Made by a program: the position numbers and the translations under genes. The notes beneath the pieces were generated by a model. That model was given only the letters and a program-made list of their open reading frames with translations. It was not told the origin of the DNA and did no database searches. Positions 33,698-41,567 of a DNA stretch of 64,000 nt are shown here, piece after piece. The stretch is from contig CAUEFI010000003.1 of NCBI GenBank assembly GCA_958477305.1, positions 1 to 64,000 on the forward strand, read 5' to 3'. Positions within the stretch are counted from its first letter, which is position 1, and each line of letters opens with the position of its first letter. The stretch comes from HGM12998 sp900756495 (GTDB lineage Bacteria; Bacillota; Clostridia; Oscillospirales; Oscillospiraceae).

Positions 33698-33726
33698 TTG
33701 ACAGGGGCCATTTCGGAACCTATAAT
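33698..33726 (+). promoter_or_regulatory. Promoter of the DUF951-hisC operon
   Basis: TTGACA, 17-base spacer, TATAAT: exact consensus. It is 57 bp before the DUF951 start. It drives DUF951, hisC, a radical SAM gene and a DsrE-like gene, which overlap or nearly touch. Confidence 0.85.
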
Positions 33727-33782
33727 ACTGAATAGAATCAAAAAAGCCGCTTTGTCTGAGACTGCGGCGGGAGGGAACGCAC

Positions 33783-33977
33783 ATGGATATCCGGCTGGGC
33801 GATATATTGGAGCTGAAAAAGGAACACCCCTGCGGCAGCCGCCGCTGGCGGGTCCTTCGGGTGGGCATGGATTTCCGCCTGCAGTGCGAAGGCTGCGGCC
33901 ACGAGCTGATGATTCCCCGGGCCAAAGCGGAAAAGAGCGTCAAAAAAATCATTCGAACTGAGGAAGCGAGCCAATGA
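33783..33977 (+). CDS. DUF951-family small protein
   Basis: 64 residues: DIRLGDILELKKEHPCGSRRWRVLRVGMDFRLQCEGCGHELMIPR is the full DUF951 pattern, with three conserved cysteines (PCGS and CEGC) that may hold a metal. Small basic DUF951 proteins are widespread in Firmicutes; their function is not established, though a nucleic-acid-binding role is often suspected. GGAGGG lies before the ATG. Its TGA overlaps the hisC ATG. Confidence 0.9.
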   Translation: MDIRLGDILELKKEHPCGSRRWRVLRVGMDFRLQCEGCGHELMIPRAKAEKSVKKIIRTEEASQ

Positions 33978-35032
33978 AAGAGTTCTGGAGCCCCCGTATC
34001 AGAGACATGGTCCCCTATACCCCCGGCGAGCAGCCCAAGGATCGCAAATTTATCAAGCTGAACACCAATGAGAATCCCTATCCGCCCTCGGCTGAGGCAC
34101 TGGCGGCCATCAGGGAGGCGGCGGGTGAGGGGCTGCGCCTCTATCCCGATCCGGATGGGGCGGATCTGCGGGAGGCGCTGGCCGCCTGCTACGGTGTGAA
34201 GGAGTCGCAGATTTTCCTGGGCAACGGCTCAGATGAAATTCTGGCCTTTGCCTTTCAGGCCCTGTTCGACCCGGAGAAGGAGATTGTTTTCCCCGACATT
34301 ACATACAGCTTTTATCCGGTGTACGCCGCCCTCTTTGGGCAGCGCTTCCGGGAAATTCCGCTGGATGAACATTTCGGCGTGCCGGTGGATCAGTTCCTCG
34401 GAAACAACGGCGGCGTGGTGCTGGCAAACCCCAACGCCCCCACGGGCCGGGAAATTCCACTCAGCGATATCCGCGAGATCCTCTCCTGCAATCCGGACGT
34501 GGCCGTGGTGATTGACGAGGCCTATGTCGATTTCGGCGCCTCCTCCGCCCTGGAGCTGCTGGATCGCTATCCCAATCTGCTGGTGGTGCGCACCATGTCC
34601 AAATCCCGCTCTCTGGCGGGACTGCGGGTGGGCTTTGCCTTCGGCAGTGAGAACCTGATTGCCGCCCTCAATTGCGTGAAAAACTCCTTTAACTCCTATA
34701 CCCTCGACCGGCTGGCCCTGGCCGGAGCCGGGGGAGCCCTGCGGGATGACGCCTATTTCAGGACGACCCTGCTCAAAATTGTCCACACCAGGGATAAGAC
34801 CGCGGCCCGCCTGAAGGGACTCGGCTTCCAGGTGTGCGACTCCTCCTCCAATTTTCTCTTTCTCTCTCACCCGGATGTTCCGGCCCGAATGCTGCTGGAC
34901 GGCCTGCGCCAGAGAGGGATCCTGGTGCGCTGGTGGGATAAGCCGCGCATCTCCAACCATCTGCGGGTGACGGTGGGCACCGACGGCGAGATGGACGCCC
35001 TCTGTGCCGCGCTGGAGGAGCTGGTGCGGTGA
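33974..35032 (+). CDS. hisC: Histidinol-phosphate aminotransferase
   Basis: 352 residues, class I/II PLP fold. KLNTNENPYPPS near the N-terminus, GNGSDEILAFAFQAL, NPNAPTGREI, VVIDEAYVDFG and the PLP lysine in RTMSKSRSLAGLRVGFAFG are all present. It converts imidazole-acetol phosphate and glutamate to histidinol phosphate. It is not in the main his operon (50460-57224) but in an operon with DUF951, a radical SAM gene and a DsrE-like gene. It could also act on aromatic 2-oxo acids, as some HisC enzymes do. Confidence 0.94.
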   Translation: MKEFWSPRIRDMVPYTPGEQPKDRKFIKLNTNENPYPPSAEALAAIREAAGEGLRLYPDPDGADLREALAACYGVKESQIFLGNGSDEILAFAFQALFDPEKEIVFPDITYSFYPVYAALFGQRFREIPLDEHFGVPVDQFLGNNGGVVLANPNAPTGREIPLSDIREILSCNPDVAVVIDEAYVDFGASSALELLDRYPNLLVVRTMSKSRSLAGLRVGFAFGSENLIAALNCVKNSFNSYTLDRLALAGAGGALRDDAYFRTTLLKIVHTRDKTAARLKGLGFQVCDSSSNFLFLSHPDVPARMLLDGLRQRGILVRWWDKPRISNHLRVTVGTDGEMDALCAALEELVR

Positions 35033-35901
35033 GATACGAGGGAGATATCTACCGTCCGCCCGGAGAGTGGAAGAGCTATCTGCTCCAGGCGACCGTCGGC
35101 TGCTCCCACAACGGCTGTACCTTCTGTACCATGTATAAGAGCAAGCGCTTTCGTATCCGCCCCATGGAAGAAATCCTTGCGGATATCGACATGGCGAAGG
35201 CCTACTATGGAGACGTGCGCCGGGTCTTCCTCTGCGACGGCGACGCGGTGGCGATGCCTGCCGGCGATCTGCTCAGAATTTTAGAGCGGCTGTATACCGC
35301 CTTTCCCGGACTGGAGCGCGTCACCTCCTATGCGGGTCCCAAGACCGTTCTGCACAAGACGCCGGAGGAGCTGGCCGCCCTGCGGCAGGCGGGGCTCTAC
35401 CGCCTCTATTTGGGCGTGGAGACAGGAAGCGATGCGCTGCTGAAGGCGGTCAACAAGGGGGTCACCGCAGAGGAGATGCTGGAGGCCGGCCGCCGCATCG
35501 TGACGGCAGGCTTTGACCTGTGGGTGATGGTCATTCTGGGGCTGGCCGGGCCGGGGGAGGCGAGCCGGGAGCATATTCTGAGTACGGCGGCCATGATCAA
35601 CGCAATGAAGCCCCGGCACCTGTCTGCGCTGACCTTTATGGCAAAGCCTGGCACCCCTATGGGCGAGGCTGCGGCGCGGGGAGCGTTTACCATGCTCACC
35701 CCGGCTGAGTTGTTGGAAGAGACAAAGCTGCTGCTGGAGCATCTGAATGTGGAGCCCCTTCACTTTACCAGCGACCATGCATCCAATTACCTGCCCCTGA
35801 AAGGGGGGCTGCCGGAGGACCGGGAGAGGCTGCTGTCTCTGCTGGAGGGGGCGCTGTCCGGCCGGGTGGGCATCCGCCCGGAATATCGCCGGGGGCTGTA
35901 A
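35029..35901 (+). CDS. Radical SAM protein with CX4CX2C cluster motif
   Basis: 290 residues. The N-terminal ATVGCSHNGCTFCTMYK places three cysteines as CX4CX2C instead of the common CX3CX2C. FLCDGDAVAMP and LYLGVETGSDALLKAVNKG are radical SAM (elongator/COG1032-type) features. The GTG start overlaps the hisC stop by 4 bp. Several Clostridia have this gene type as a stand-alone enzyme of unknown reaction. Overlap with hisC suggests co-expression, not necessarily a histidine-related role. Confidence 0.85.
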   Translation: MRYEGDIYRPPGEWKSYLLQATVGCSHNGCTFCTMYKSKRFRIRPMEEILADIDMAKAYYGDVRRVFLCDGDAVAMPAGDLLRILERLYTAFPGLERVTSYAGPKTVLHKTPEELAALRQAGLYRLYLGVETGSDALLKAVNKGVTAEEMLEAGRRIVTAGFDLWVMVILGLAGPGEASREHILSTAAMINAMKPRHLSALTFMAKPGTPMGEAAARGAFTMLTPAELLEETKLLLEHLNVEPLHFTSDHASNYLPLKGGLPEDRERLLSLLEGALSGRVGIRPEYRRGL

Positions 35902-35926
35902 GACGCAGAACAGGAGGAGATTTCAT

Positions 35927-36265
35927 ATGGATGATCATCTGCATATTCTCTGGACCAGCGACAATCCTGCAGCTTTTGAGAAAATGGTGCTGATGTACGC
36001 CGTAAACAGCCTCGTTCACGGCTGGTGGAAAAAAGTTACGGTGATTGTCTGGGGCCCGGCGACCAGGCTGGCGGCTGAAGACCAGACGGTGGCCCGGCAG
36101 ATTTCGCTGGCCCGTGAGCGCGGTGTGGCGTTTTCAGTCTGCGTCACCTGCGCCAAGGAATTGGGGGTCTCCGGCCAGCTGGAGGAGCAGGGGCTGGAGC
36201 TGATACCATGGGGCCCTCCGCTGACTGAATTGCTGAAGATGCGCGCCCCGCTGCTTACCGTCTAA
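35927..36265 (+). CDS. DsrE-family-like protein
   Basis: 112 residues with a flavodoxin-like alternation: HLHILWTSDNPAAFEKMVLMYAVNSL, KKVTVIVWGPATRLA, ARERGVAFSVCVTCAKELGV and LIPWGPPLTELL. This is the pattern of small DsrE/DsrF-like proteins. The two cysteines in SVCVTCAKEL correspond to the region where sulfur-carrying DsrE members have their active cysteine. It follows the radical SAM gene after 25 bp. A sulfur-relay role is possible but not shown. Confidence 0.78.
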   Translation: MDDHLHILWTSDNPAAFEKMVLMYAVNSLVHGWWKKVTVIVWGPATRLAAEDQTVARQISLARERGVAFSVCVTCAKELGVSGQLEEQGLELIPWGPPLTELLKMRAPLLTV

Positions 36266-36280
36266 TTGCGGCAGAAATGA

Positions 36281-36319
36281 AGACAGCCCCGGAAGCGCTC
36301 AGCGCTTCCGGGGCTGTCT
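36281..36319. terminator. Hairpin terminator, shared by convergent genes
   Basis: 19-bp perfect inverted repeat (36281-36299 with 36301-36319); the innermost pairs open as the loop. It lies between the DsrE-like gene (plus) and the Asn-rich peptide gene (minus). Confidence 0.8.
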
Positions 36320-36342
36320 TAGGGTTATCTGGGTACATGTCC

Positions 36343-36501
36343 TCAGAACTGGTTCTGGTTATTGCTCTTGTTTTGAGCCTGATTGTTCTTCTTGTTCTCG
36401 CTGTTCTGGTTGTTTTTGTTCTGAGTGCTGTTGTTGGACTTGTTCTGGCTGCCGCCGCCGTTGGGGGTAGGATAGTTGTTGTTATTGTTGTTGTTCTGCA
36501 T
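36343..36501 (-). CDS. Asn/Gln-rich small protein (52 residues)
   Basis: The ATG at 36501 lies 5-6 bases after GAGGTGAG, and the frame ends at TGA (36345-36343). The product begins MQNNNNNNNYPTPNGGG and continues with Asn, Gln, Lys and Ser only, ending NQNQF. About 22 of 52 residues are Asn and 8 are Gln. There is no membrane segment or signal peptide. Codons are mixed AAC/AAT with a normal RBS and a terminator, so it is likely a gene and not a random repeat. Low-complexity N/Q proteins of this kind could be coat or matrix components; no family is recognised with certainty. Confidence 0.7.
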   Translation of the reverse strand: MQNNNNNNNYPTPNGGGSQNKSNNSTQNKNNQNSENKKNNQAQNKSNNQNQF

Positions 36502-36665
36502 ATAAAGCTCACCTCGCTTTCTACGCCCCTAGTATCGCCCGTCTTGTTCCTATTTATGCAGAAGATAGGAATTGACGGAAAAAAGTTTTTAAAAAAAGGA
36601 TACCACATCTTTCGGCTATGTGATATAATTTCCAATATACAGAAAATAGAGGGAGGTAACCTGGC

Positions 36666-37121
36666 ATGAGATGTCCGTTCTGCGCCCATCCCGAGAGCAA
36701 GGTTGTGGACTCGCGTCCTTCGGATGAGGGAGCCAGTATTCGCCGCCGCAGAGAGTGTCTGGCCTGCCACAAGCGCTTTACTACCTACGAGACGATGGAG
36801 AGCCTGCCTCTGGTTGTCATTAAAAAGGACGGGAGCCGCCAGACCTTTGACAAGAGCAAGATACTCAATGGCATGATCCGGGCCTGTGAGAAGCGCCCCG
36901 TCCCCTTCGACACCCTGAACCATATGGCCGATGAAATTGAGCAGACCCTTCAAAACGCCATGGAGCGGGAGATTCCCACCGCCCGTATCGGCGAGCTGGT
37001 GATGGATAAACTCAAGGGTGTGGATGAGGTAGCCTACGTCCGCTTCGCCTCTGTCTACCGGCAGTTTAAGGATATCAGCACGTTTATGGCAGAGCTTAAC
37101 AAGCTGCTGTCGGAAAAATAG
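36666..37121 (+). CDS. nrdR: Transcriptional repressor NrdR
   Basis: 151 residues. The N-terminal zinc ribbon starts RCPFCAHPESKVVDSRP and ends with ECLACHKRFTTYE (four Cys). Residues ~49-139 are the ATP-cone (VIKKDGSRQTFDKSKILNGMIRACEKR...). NrdR senses dATP/ATP and represses ribonucleotide reductase genes, none of which is in the window. GGGAGGT precedes the ATG. A TATAAT at about 36632 may be its -10, but no good -35 accompanies it. Confidence 0.97.
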   Translation: MRCPFCAHPESKVVDSRPSDEGASIRRRRECLACHKRFTTYETMESLPLVVIKKDGSRQTFDKSKILNGMIRACEKRPVPFDTLNHMADEIEQTLQNAMEREIPTARIGELVMDKLKGVDEVAYVRFASVYRQFKDISTFMAELNKLLSEK

Positions 37122-37147
37122 TCGTATGATCCGCTCGCCGGCGTATA

Positions 37148-37191
37148 AGGAACGGCTCAGCTGTTCTCTCGGGAACAGCTGAGCCGTTCCT
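37148..37191 (+). terminator. Hairpin after nrdR
   Basis: 19-bp stem AGGAACGGCTCAGCTGTTC and its complement with a 6-base loop. No T-run follows directly, but a second hairpin with T5 comes right after. Confidence 0.75.
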
Positions 37192-37200
37192 GCCTGTCCG

Positions 37201-37234
37201 GCGGGCAGTTCTGCGACTGAACCGCCCGCTTTTT
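37201..37234 (+). terminator. Rho-independent terminator after nrdR
   Basis: GCGGGCAGTT pairs with AACCGCCCGC (one mismatch) around a 9-base loop, followed by TTTTT. Confidence 0.8.
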
Positions 37235-37302
37235 GGGGAAAATTGGTCTGTGTCCATCGCGGGATTCTACGGGGGCAGGGGGAAAACAAAATATTCAGCA
37301 GT

Positions 37303-37331
37303 TTGGATTGCAAAGTAGGGAAGTTTATATT
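37303..37331 (+). promoter_or_regulatory. Promoter of the pyrH-polC gene run
   Basis: TTGGAT, 17-base spacer, TATATT, 42 bp before the pyrH ATG. It is the only clear promoter before the closely spaced eight-gene run. Confidence 0.6.
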
Positions 37332-37372
37332 AAAATACAGAAGATCAGATTATCGTCAAAGGGGTTGGATCT

Positions 37373-38095
37373 ATGAGTGAACCGCAGTATAAACGCGTTC
37401 TGCTGAAGGTCAGCGGAGAGGCTTTGGCGGGGGACGCCTCCCGTGGGCTGGACTTCGACGTAATCGGCGACGTCTGCGATGTAATAAAGAAATGCGTATG
37501 CGCCGGCGTTCAGGTGGGCGTGGTCGTCGGCGGCGGCAACTTTTGGCGCGGCTTGAAGGACGGCGGCGACCGGATGGAGCGCACCCGTGCCGACCATATG
37601 GGAATGCTTGCCACCACGCTGAACTGTCTGGCACTGGCCGATGTGCTGGAACAGAAGGGCGTGGAGGTCCGGGTTCAGACGGCCATTGAGATGCGGGCCT
37701 TCGCTGAGCCATACATCCGTTCCAAGGCGATCCGGCACCTGGAAAAGGGCCGCGTGGTCATCTTCGGCTGCGGAACCGGAAACCCCTATTTTTCCACAGA
37801 TACGGCGGCGGTGCTCCGCGCCGCGGAGATTGACGCGGACGTCATTCTTCTGGCCAAAAATATTGACGGGGTATACTCCGCCGACCCCCGCAAGGATCCC
37901 AACGCGGTCAAGTATGACAGCATCTCTTATGACGACGTGCTGGCGCAGCACCTGGAGGTCATGGACTCCACAGCCACATCCCTCTCCATGGACAACCGCA
38001 TTCCCGTCATTCTCTTCGCCCTGAAGGACCCGGAGAATATCTACAGGGTGGTTATGGGAGAAAAAATCGGAACCATCGTCAAGGAGGAAAAGTGA
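37373..38095 (+). CDS. pyrH: UMP kinase
   Basis: 240 residues, amino-acid-kinase fold. YKRVLLKVSGEALAG holds the ATP phosphate loop, VVVGGGNFWRG and RTRADHMGMLATTLN bind UMP, and GTGNPYFSTDTAA and the KNIDGVYSADPRKDP region are typical. It phosphorylates UMP to UDP in the cytosol and is usually inhibited by UTP. The gene begins a run with frr, one base ahead, as in most bacteria. The rpsB-tsf pair that often precedes pyrH is absent here. Confidence 0.97.
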   Translation: MSEPQYKRVLLKVSGEALAGDASRGLDFDVIGDVCDVIKKCVCAGVQVGVVVGGGNFWRGLKDGGDRMERTRADHMGMLATTLNCLALADVLEQKGVEVRVQTAIEMRAFAEPYIRSKAIRHLEKGRVVIFGCGTGNPYFSTDTAAVLRAAEIDADVILLAKNIDGVYSADPRKDPNAVKYDSISYDDVLAQHLEVMDSTATSLSMDNRIPVILFALKDPENIYRVVMGEKIGTIVKEEK

Positions 38096-38096
38096 G

Positions 38097-38651
38097 ATGA
38101 AGGAAGCCAATAAAGAGTTCGACGCAAAGATGCAGAAAACGGTAGACGTGGTCGTCAGCGACTTCGCCGGCGTCCGTGCAGGGCGGGCCAACGCCTCGGT
38201 GCTGGACAAAATTACTGTGGACTACTACGGTACGGCCACGCCCATTCAGCAGGTGGCCGCCATCTCCTCTCCCGATCCCCGCAGTCTGATGATCCAGCCC
38301 TGGGACAGCTCGCTGCTCAAGGCCATTGAAAAGGCCATCCAGACTTCTGATCTGGGAATTAATCCGCAGAACGATGGTAAAGTCATCCGTCTTGCCTTCC
38401 CGCAGCTCACCGAGGAGCGCCGGAAGGAGCTCACAAAGCAGGTGCGCAAATACGGGGAGAACGGCAAGGTGGCTATCCGCAACATCCGCCGGGACGCCAT
38501 GGAAAAGTTCAAGGCTATGCAGAAGAAGTCGGAGATGACCGAGGACGATCTGAAGCTCTATGAAAAGGAGCTTCAGGACATGACCGAGAAGCGCTGCAAG
38601 CAGATTGACGATCTGACCGCCAAAAAGGAAGCCGAGCTGATGGCGGTTTAA
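38097..38651 (+). CDS. frr: Ribosome recycling factor
   Basis: 184 residues, the standard length. VVSDFAGVRAGRANASVLDKITVDYYGT, PIQQVAAISSPDPRSLMIQPWD and the LTEERRKELTKQVRKYGENGKVAIRNIRRDAMEK segment are diagnostic of RRF. With EF-G it splits post-termination ribosomes. The ATG lies one base after the pyrH stop (TGA-G-ATG), with AAGGAGG inside the pyrH end. Confidence 0.98.
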   Translation: MKEANKEFDAKMQKTVDVVVSDFAGVRAGRANASVLDKITVDYYGTATPIQQVAAISSPDPRSLMIQPWDSSLLKAIEKAIQTSDLGINPQNDGKVIRLAFPQLTEERRKELTKQVRKYGENGKVAIRNIRRDAMEKFKAMQKKSEMTEDDLKLYEKELQDMTEKRCKQIDDLTAKKEAELMAV

Positions 38652-38669
38652 GTTCCCCTGCAGCTTTGT

Positions 38670-38698
38670 GCGGTGCGGAGCGCCATGCTCCGCACCGC
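38670..38698 (+). terminator. Small hairpin between frr and uppS
   Basis: 12-bp stem GCGGTGCGGAGC / GCTCCGCACCGC with a 5-base loop. No T-run follows, so it is more likely a processing or partial attenuation site than a full stop. Confidence 0.5.
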
Positions 38699-38730
38699 CC
38701 TTGTAGTTTCAAAAGGTGAGGTGCCGCCTT

Positions 38731-39498
38731 ATGGCTCTGTTCAAATCAAAACCCAAAGAGGGAGAAGAGCCCCGGGTGGACGTTTCCCGCCTGCCCCGGC
38801 ATGTGGCTATCATTATGGACGGAAACGGCCGCTGGGCCAAAGGGCGCGGGCTGCCGCGGACGGCGGGCCATGCCGCCGGCGCAGAAAATTTCCGCACCAT
38901 TGCCAACTACTGCAAGGCCATCGGCATTCCATGGCTGACGGTATATGCCTTTTCCACTGAGAACTGGAAGCGGCCCTCGGAAGAGGTCTCAGCCATCATG
39001 GGACTGCTGAACAAGTATCTGCTGGAGGCCATCGAGAAGATGGTGCGGGATCGGATGCGTCTGCATATTTGGGGCGATCGCAGCGCTCTTTCGCCTGAAC
39101 TGCAGGAGCTGTGCCGGGAGACGGACCGGATTGGAAACACTTTTGACGCGGTGCTGGACGTCAACGTCTGCTTGAATTACGGCGGACGGGACGACATTCT
39201 GCGGGCTGCCAAAGCGCTTGCAGCGGACTGCGTCTGCGGCCGGAGAAGCCCAGAGGAGCTGACGGAAGCGGATTTTTCAGACTGCCTCTGGTCGGCCGGG
39301 GCGCCCGATCCCGATCTGGTTATCCGGCCCAGCGGGGAGATCCGAATCTCCAACTTCCTGCTTTGGCAGTCGGCCTATGCGGAGTACTATTTCACCGACG
39401 TGCTGTGGCCCGACTTTTCACCGGCGGAGCTGAACCGGGCGCTGGCGGCTTACCAGGGCCGCTCCCGCCGCTTCGGCGGCGTGGAGCCCGTCCGCTGA
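38731..39498 (+). CDS. uppS: Undecaprenyl diphosphate synthase (cis-prenyltransferase)
   Basis: 255 residues from the ATG at 38731. VAIIMDGNGRWAKGRGLPR contains the catalytic Asp and the phosphate-binding loop; AGAENFRTI, WLTVYAFSTENWKRP and the C-terminal LVIRPSGEIRISNFLLWQSAYAEYYF are all family signatures. It joins eight isopentenyl diphosphates to farnesyl diphosphate to make the C55 carrier lipid. The precursors come from the MEP pathway, two enzymes of which (dxr, ispG) are encoded just downstream. Confidence 0.97.
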   Translation: MALFKSKPKEGEEPRVDVSRLPRHVAIIMDGNGRWAKGRGLPRTAGHAAGAENFRTIANYCKAIGIPWLTVYAFSTENWKRPSEEVSAIMGLLNKYLLEAIEKMVRDRMRLHIWGDRSALSPELQELCRETDRIGNTFDAVLDVNVCLNYGGRDDILRAAKALAADCVCGRRSPEELTEADFSDCLWSAGAPDPDLVIRPSGEIRISNFLLWQSAYAEYYFTDVLWPDFSPAELNRALAAYQGRSRRFGGVEPVR

Positions 39499-39548
39499 TT
39501 TACAGCACGTGCTGTCCCGGAGATAGGACGGCGAAGGGAGTTTTTTCA

Positions 39549-40367
39549 TTGGGTAAACGTATCCTGGTCGCAGTGGTCTTCATCCCGGTGCTGATCATTT
39601 TCCTCTTTGTGCTGCCGGATCCGGCAGTGCCGATTATGATTAGCGTTCTCTCTATGATTGCGGTCCATGAGGTGCTGTGGTCTACCGGCTTTGTCAAGAA
39701 TACACGGCTCTCGGCCTATTCTATCATTTTGGCCGGTGTCATCCCGTTCTGGGTCTTCTTCCAGGAGGGGATGCTGCCTGCTCTTTGCGGACTGCTAATC
39801 TATTTGACACTGGTGTTTGCAGAGGCCATTGCCAGCCGCTTTACCGTGACGCTGGAAAAGATGGGCGGGTGTTTCTTTTTTGCCCTGCTGATTCCTTACT
39901 TCCTGTCCTCCTTCACCCGGCTGAAGGAGCAGCCGGAGGTCGGCGTCTATCTGGTGGCAATACCGCTGGTGACGGCTTTTACCAGCGACGCTTTCGCCCT
40001 GTTTGCAGGAATGCTTTTCGGGAGACACAAGCTGGCGCCCGCCCTCTCCCCCAAGAAGACGGTGGAGGGCGCGGTGGGCGGCCTTGTGGGCGCGGTGGTT
40101 TGCACTATGCTTTACGGCGTCCTGATCCACATAGCCTTCGGCGTTCAGGCCAATTACCTGTCTCTGGCCGTCTACGGCGCGGTGGGGAGCGTCTTTTCCC
40201 AGCTTGGGGATCTGTCCTTCTCGTATATTAAGCGGCAGTATCAAATCAAGGACTTCGGCAATATCTTTCCCGGACACGGCGGCGTTCTGGACCGCTTTGA
40301 CAGCGTCATCTTCTGCGCGCCGCTGATTGAAGTCCTCTGCGCCCTGCTGCCCGCAATCAAGCTCTGA
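39549..40367 (+). CDS. cdsA: Phosphatidate cytidylyltransferase
   Basis: 272 residues with about eight membrane segments. The C-terminal signature, LSPKKTVEGAVGGLVG plus IKDFGNIFPGHGGVLDRFDS, is complete. It makes CDP-diacylglycerol from phosphatidate and CTP in the inner membrane. The start is TTG at 39549, about 8 bases after GAAGGGA; longer frames reach into uppS without an RBS. Confidence 0.95.
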   Translation: MGKRILVAVVFIPVLIIFLFVLPDPAVPIMISVLSMIAVHEVLWSTGFVKNTRLSAYSIILAGVIPFWVFFQEGMLPALCGLLIYLTLVFAEAIASRFTVTLEKMGGCFFFALLIPYFLSSFTRLKEQPEVGVYLVAIPLVTAFTSDAFALFAGMLFGRHKLAPALSPKKTVEGAVGGLVGAVVCTMLYGVLIHIAFGVQANYLSLAVYGAVGSVFSQLGDLSFSYIKRQYQIKDFGNIFPGHGGVLDRFDSVIFCAPLIEVLCALLPAIKL

Positions 40368-40384
40368 CCTGCGGAGGAAACGTC

Positions 40385-41527
40385 ATGACCCGAAGAACCA
40401 TTTCACTTTTAGGCTCCACAGGATCCATCGGGCGGCAATCATTGGACGTGATTGCCGCCTGTGACATGCAGGTGGCCGCGCTCACGGCAAACCGGGATGT
40501 GGGGAAGATGGAGGAGCAGTGCCGGCGCTTTGCGCCCGCCCTGGCCGTGATGATGGATGAACACGCCGCCGCCGATCTGCGCGCTCGTCTGGCCGACACC
40601 GCCGTGCGGGTGGCGTCCGGCCCGGCGGGCCTGCTGGAGGCGGCCGCTCTGGAGCGGGCTGACACGGTGATCACCGCCGTTGTAGGGATTGTCGGACTGG
40701 AGCCGACCCTGGCCGCCCTGAGGGCCGGAAAGCGGGTGGCCCTGGCCAACAAGGAGACCCTGGTCTGCGCCGGGGAACTGGTGATGGATACCGCCGACGA
40801 ATATGGAGGCGAGATTGTCCCGGTGGATTCGGAGCACTCGGCCATCTTTCAGTGTCTGCAGGGCTGTGCCGGCCGGGGGGAGGTCCGCCGCCTGATCCTC
40901 ACCGCCTCGGGAGGGCCCTTTTATGGCTGGACCCGGGAGCAGCTCAGCACCGTGACGGTGGAACAGGCGCTCAGGCACCCCAATTGGTCCATGGGGGCCA
41001 AAATCACTGTGGACTCGGCCACCCTGATGAACAAGGGGCTGGAGTTCATTGAGGCCATGCGCCTTTACCGCCTGCCTCCGGAGAAAATTTCCGTTGTCGT
41101 CCACCGGGAGAGTATAGTTCACTCTCTGGTGGAATACTGTGATCATGCCATGCTGGCTCAGCTGGGGGTCCCCGATATGCGCCTGCCCATTCAGTACGCC
41201 CTGACCTGGCCTGAGCGGACGGAGGCCGTAGCCGCCCCGCTGGATCTGCTGGCCTGCCCGCCCCTGACCTTTGCGGCCCCGGACGAGGAGGCGTTTCCTT
41301 GTCTGGCCCTGGCAAAGCAGGCTGCGAAAACTGGCGGCACTGCCACTGCCATTCTCAATGGAGCCAATGAGGAGGCTGTGGGGCGCTTCCTGACAGGGAA
41401 GATTGGCTTTGACGACATACCGGTCCTGGTGGAACAGGCTCTGCGGCAAATTTCTGTTGTCCGGGAGCCGGCTCTCGCCGATATTCTGGCCGCCGATCAG
41501 CTGGCCCGGGCCGCCGTCAGGAATTAG
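40385..41527 (+). CDS. dxr: 1-deoxy-D-xylulose 5-phosphate reductoisomerase
   Basis: 380 residues. The N-terminal NADPH-binding motif LLGSTGSIGRQSLDVI, LANKETLVCAGELV, IVPVDSEHSAIFQCLQG with metal-binding Asp/Glu, and NWSMGAKITVDSATLMNKGLE are present. It is the second enzyme of the MEP isoprenoid route. GGAGGAAAC precedes the ATG. It sits 17 bp after cdsA. Confidence 0.98.
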   Translation: MTRRTISLLGSTGSIGRQSLDVIAACDMQVAALTANRDVGKMEEQCRRFAPALAVMMDEHAAADLRARLADTAVRVASGPAGLLEAAALERADTVITAVVGIVGLEPTLAALRAGKRVALANKETLVCAGELVMDTADEYGGEIVPVDSEHSAIFQCLQGCAGRGEVRRLILTASGGPFYGWTREQLSTVTVEQALRHPNWSMGAKITVDSATLMNKGLEFIEAMRLYRLPPEKISVVVHRESIVHSLVEYCDHAMLAQLGVPDMRLPIQYALTWPERTEAVAAPLDLLACPPLTFAAPDEEAFPCLALAKQAAKTGGTATAILNGANEEAVGRFLTGKIGFDDIPVLVEQALRQISVVREPALADILAADQLARAAVRN

Positions 41528-41567
41528 CCCGTTTTCCGGAGCCTGTATCCTATTTTGAGGTGAACCC

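Noticed and set aside
36343..36501. Reading the repeated GTT/ATT blocks as a microsatellite or CRISPR-like repeat
   Set aside because: The units vary and are explained by Asn codons in a frame with RBS and stop; no regular repeat-spacer pattern occurs here or elsewhere in the window.
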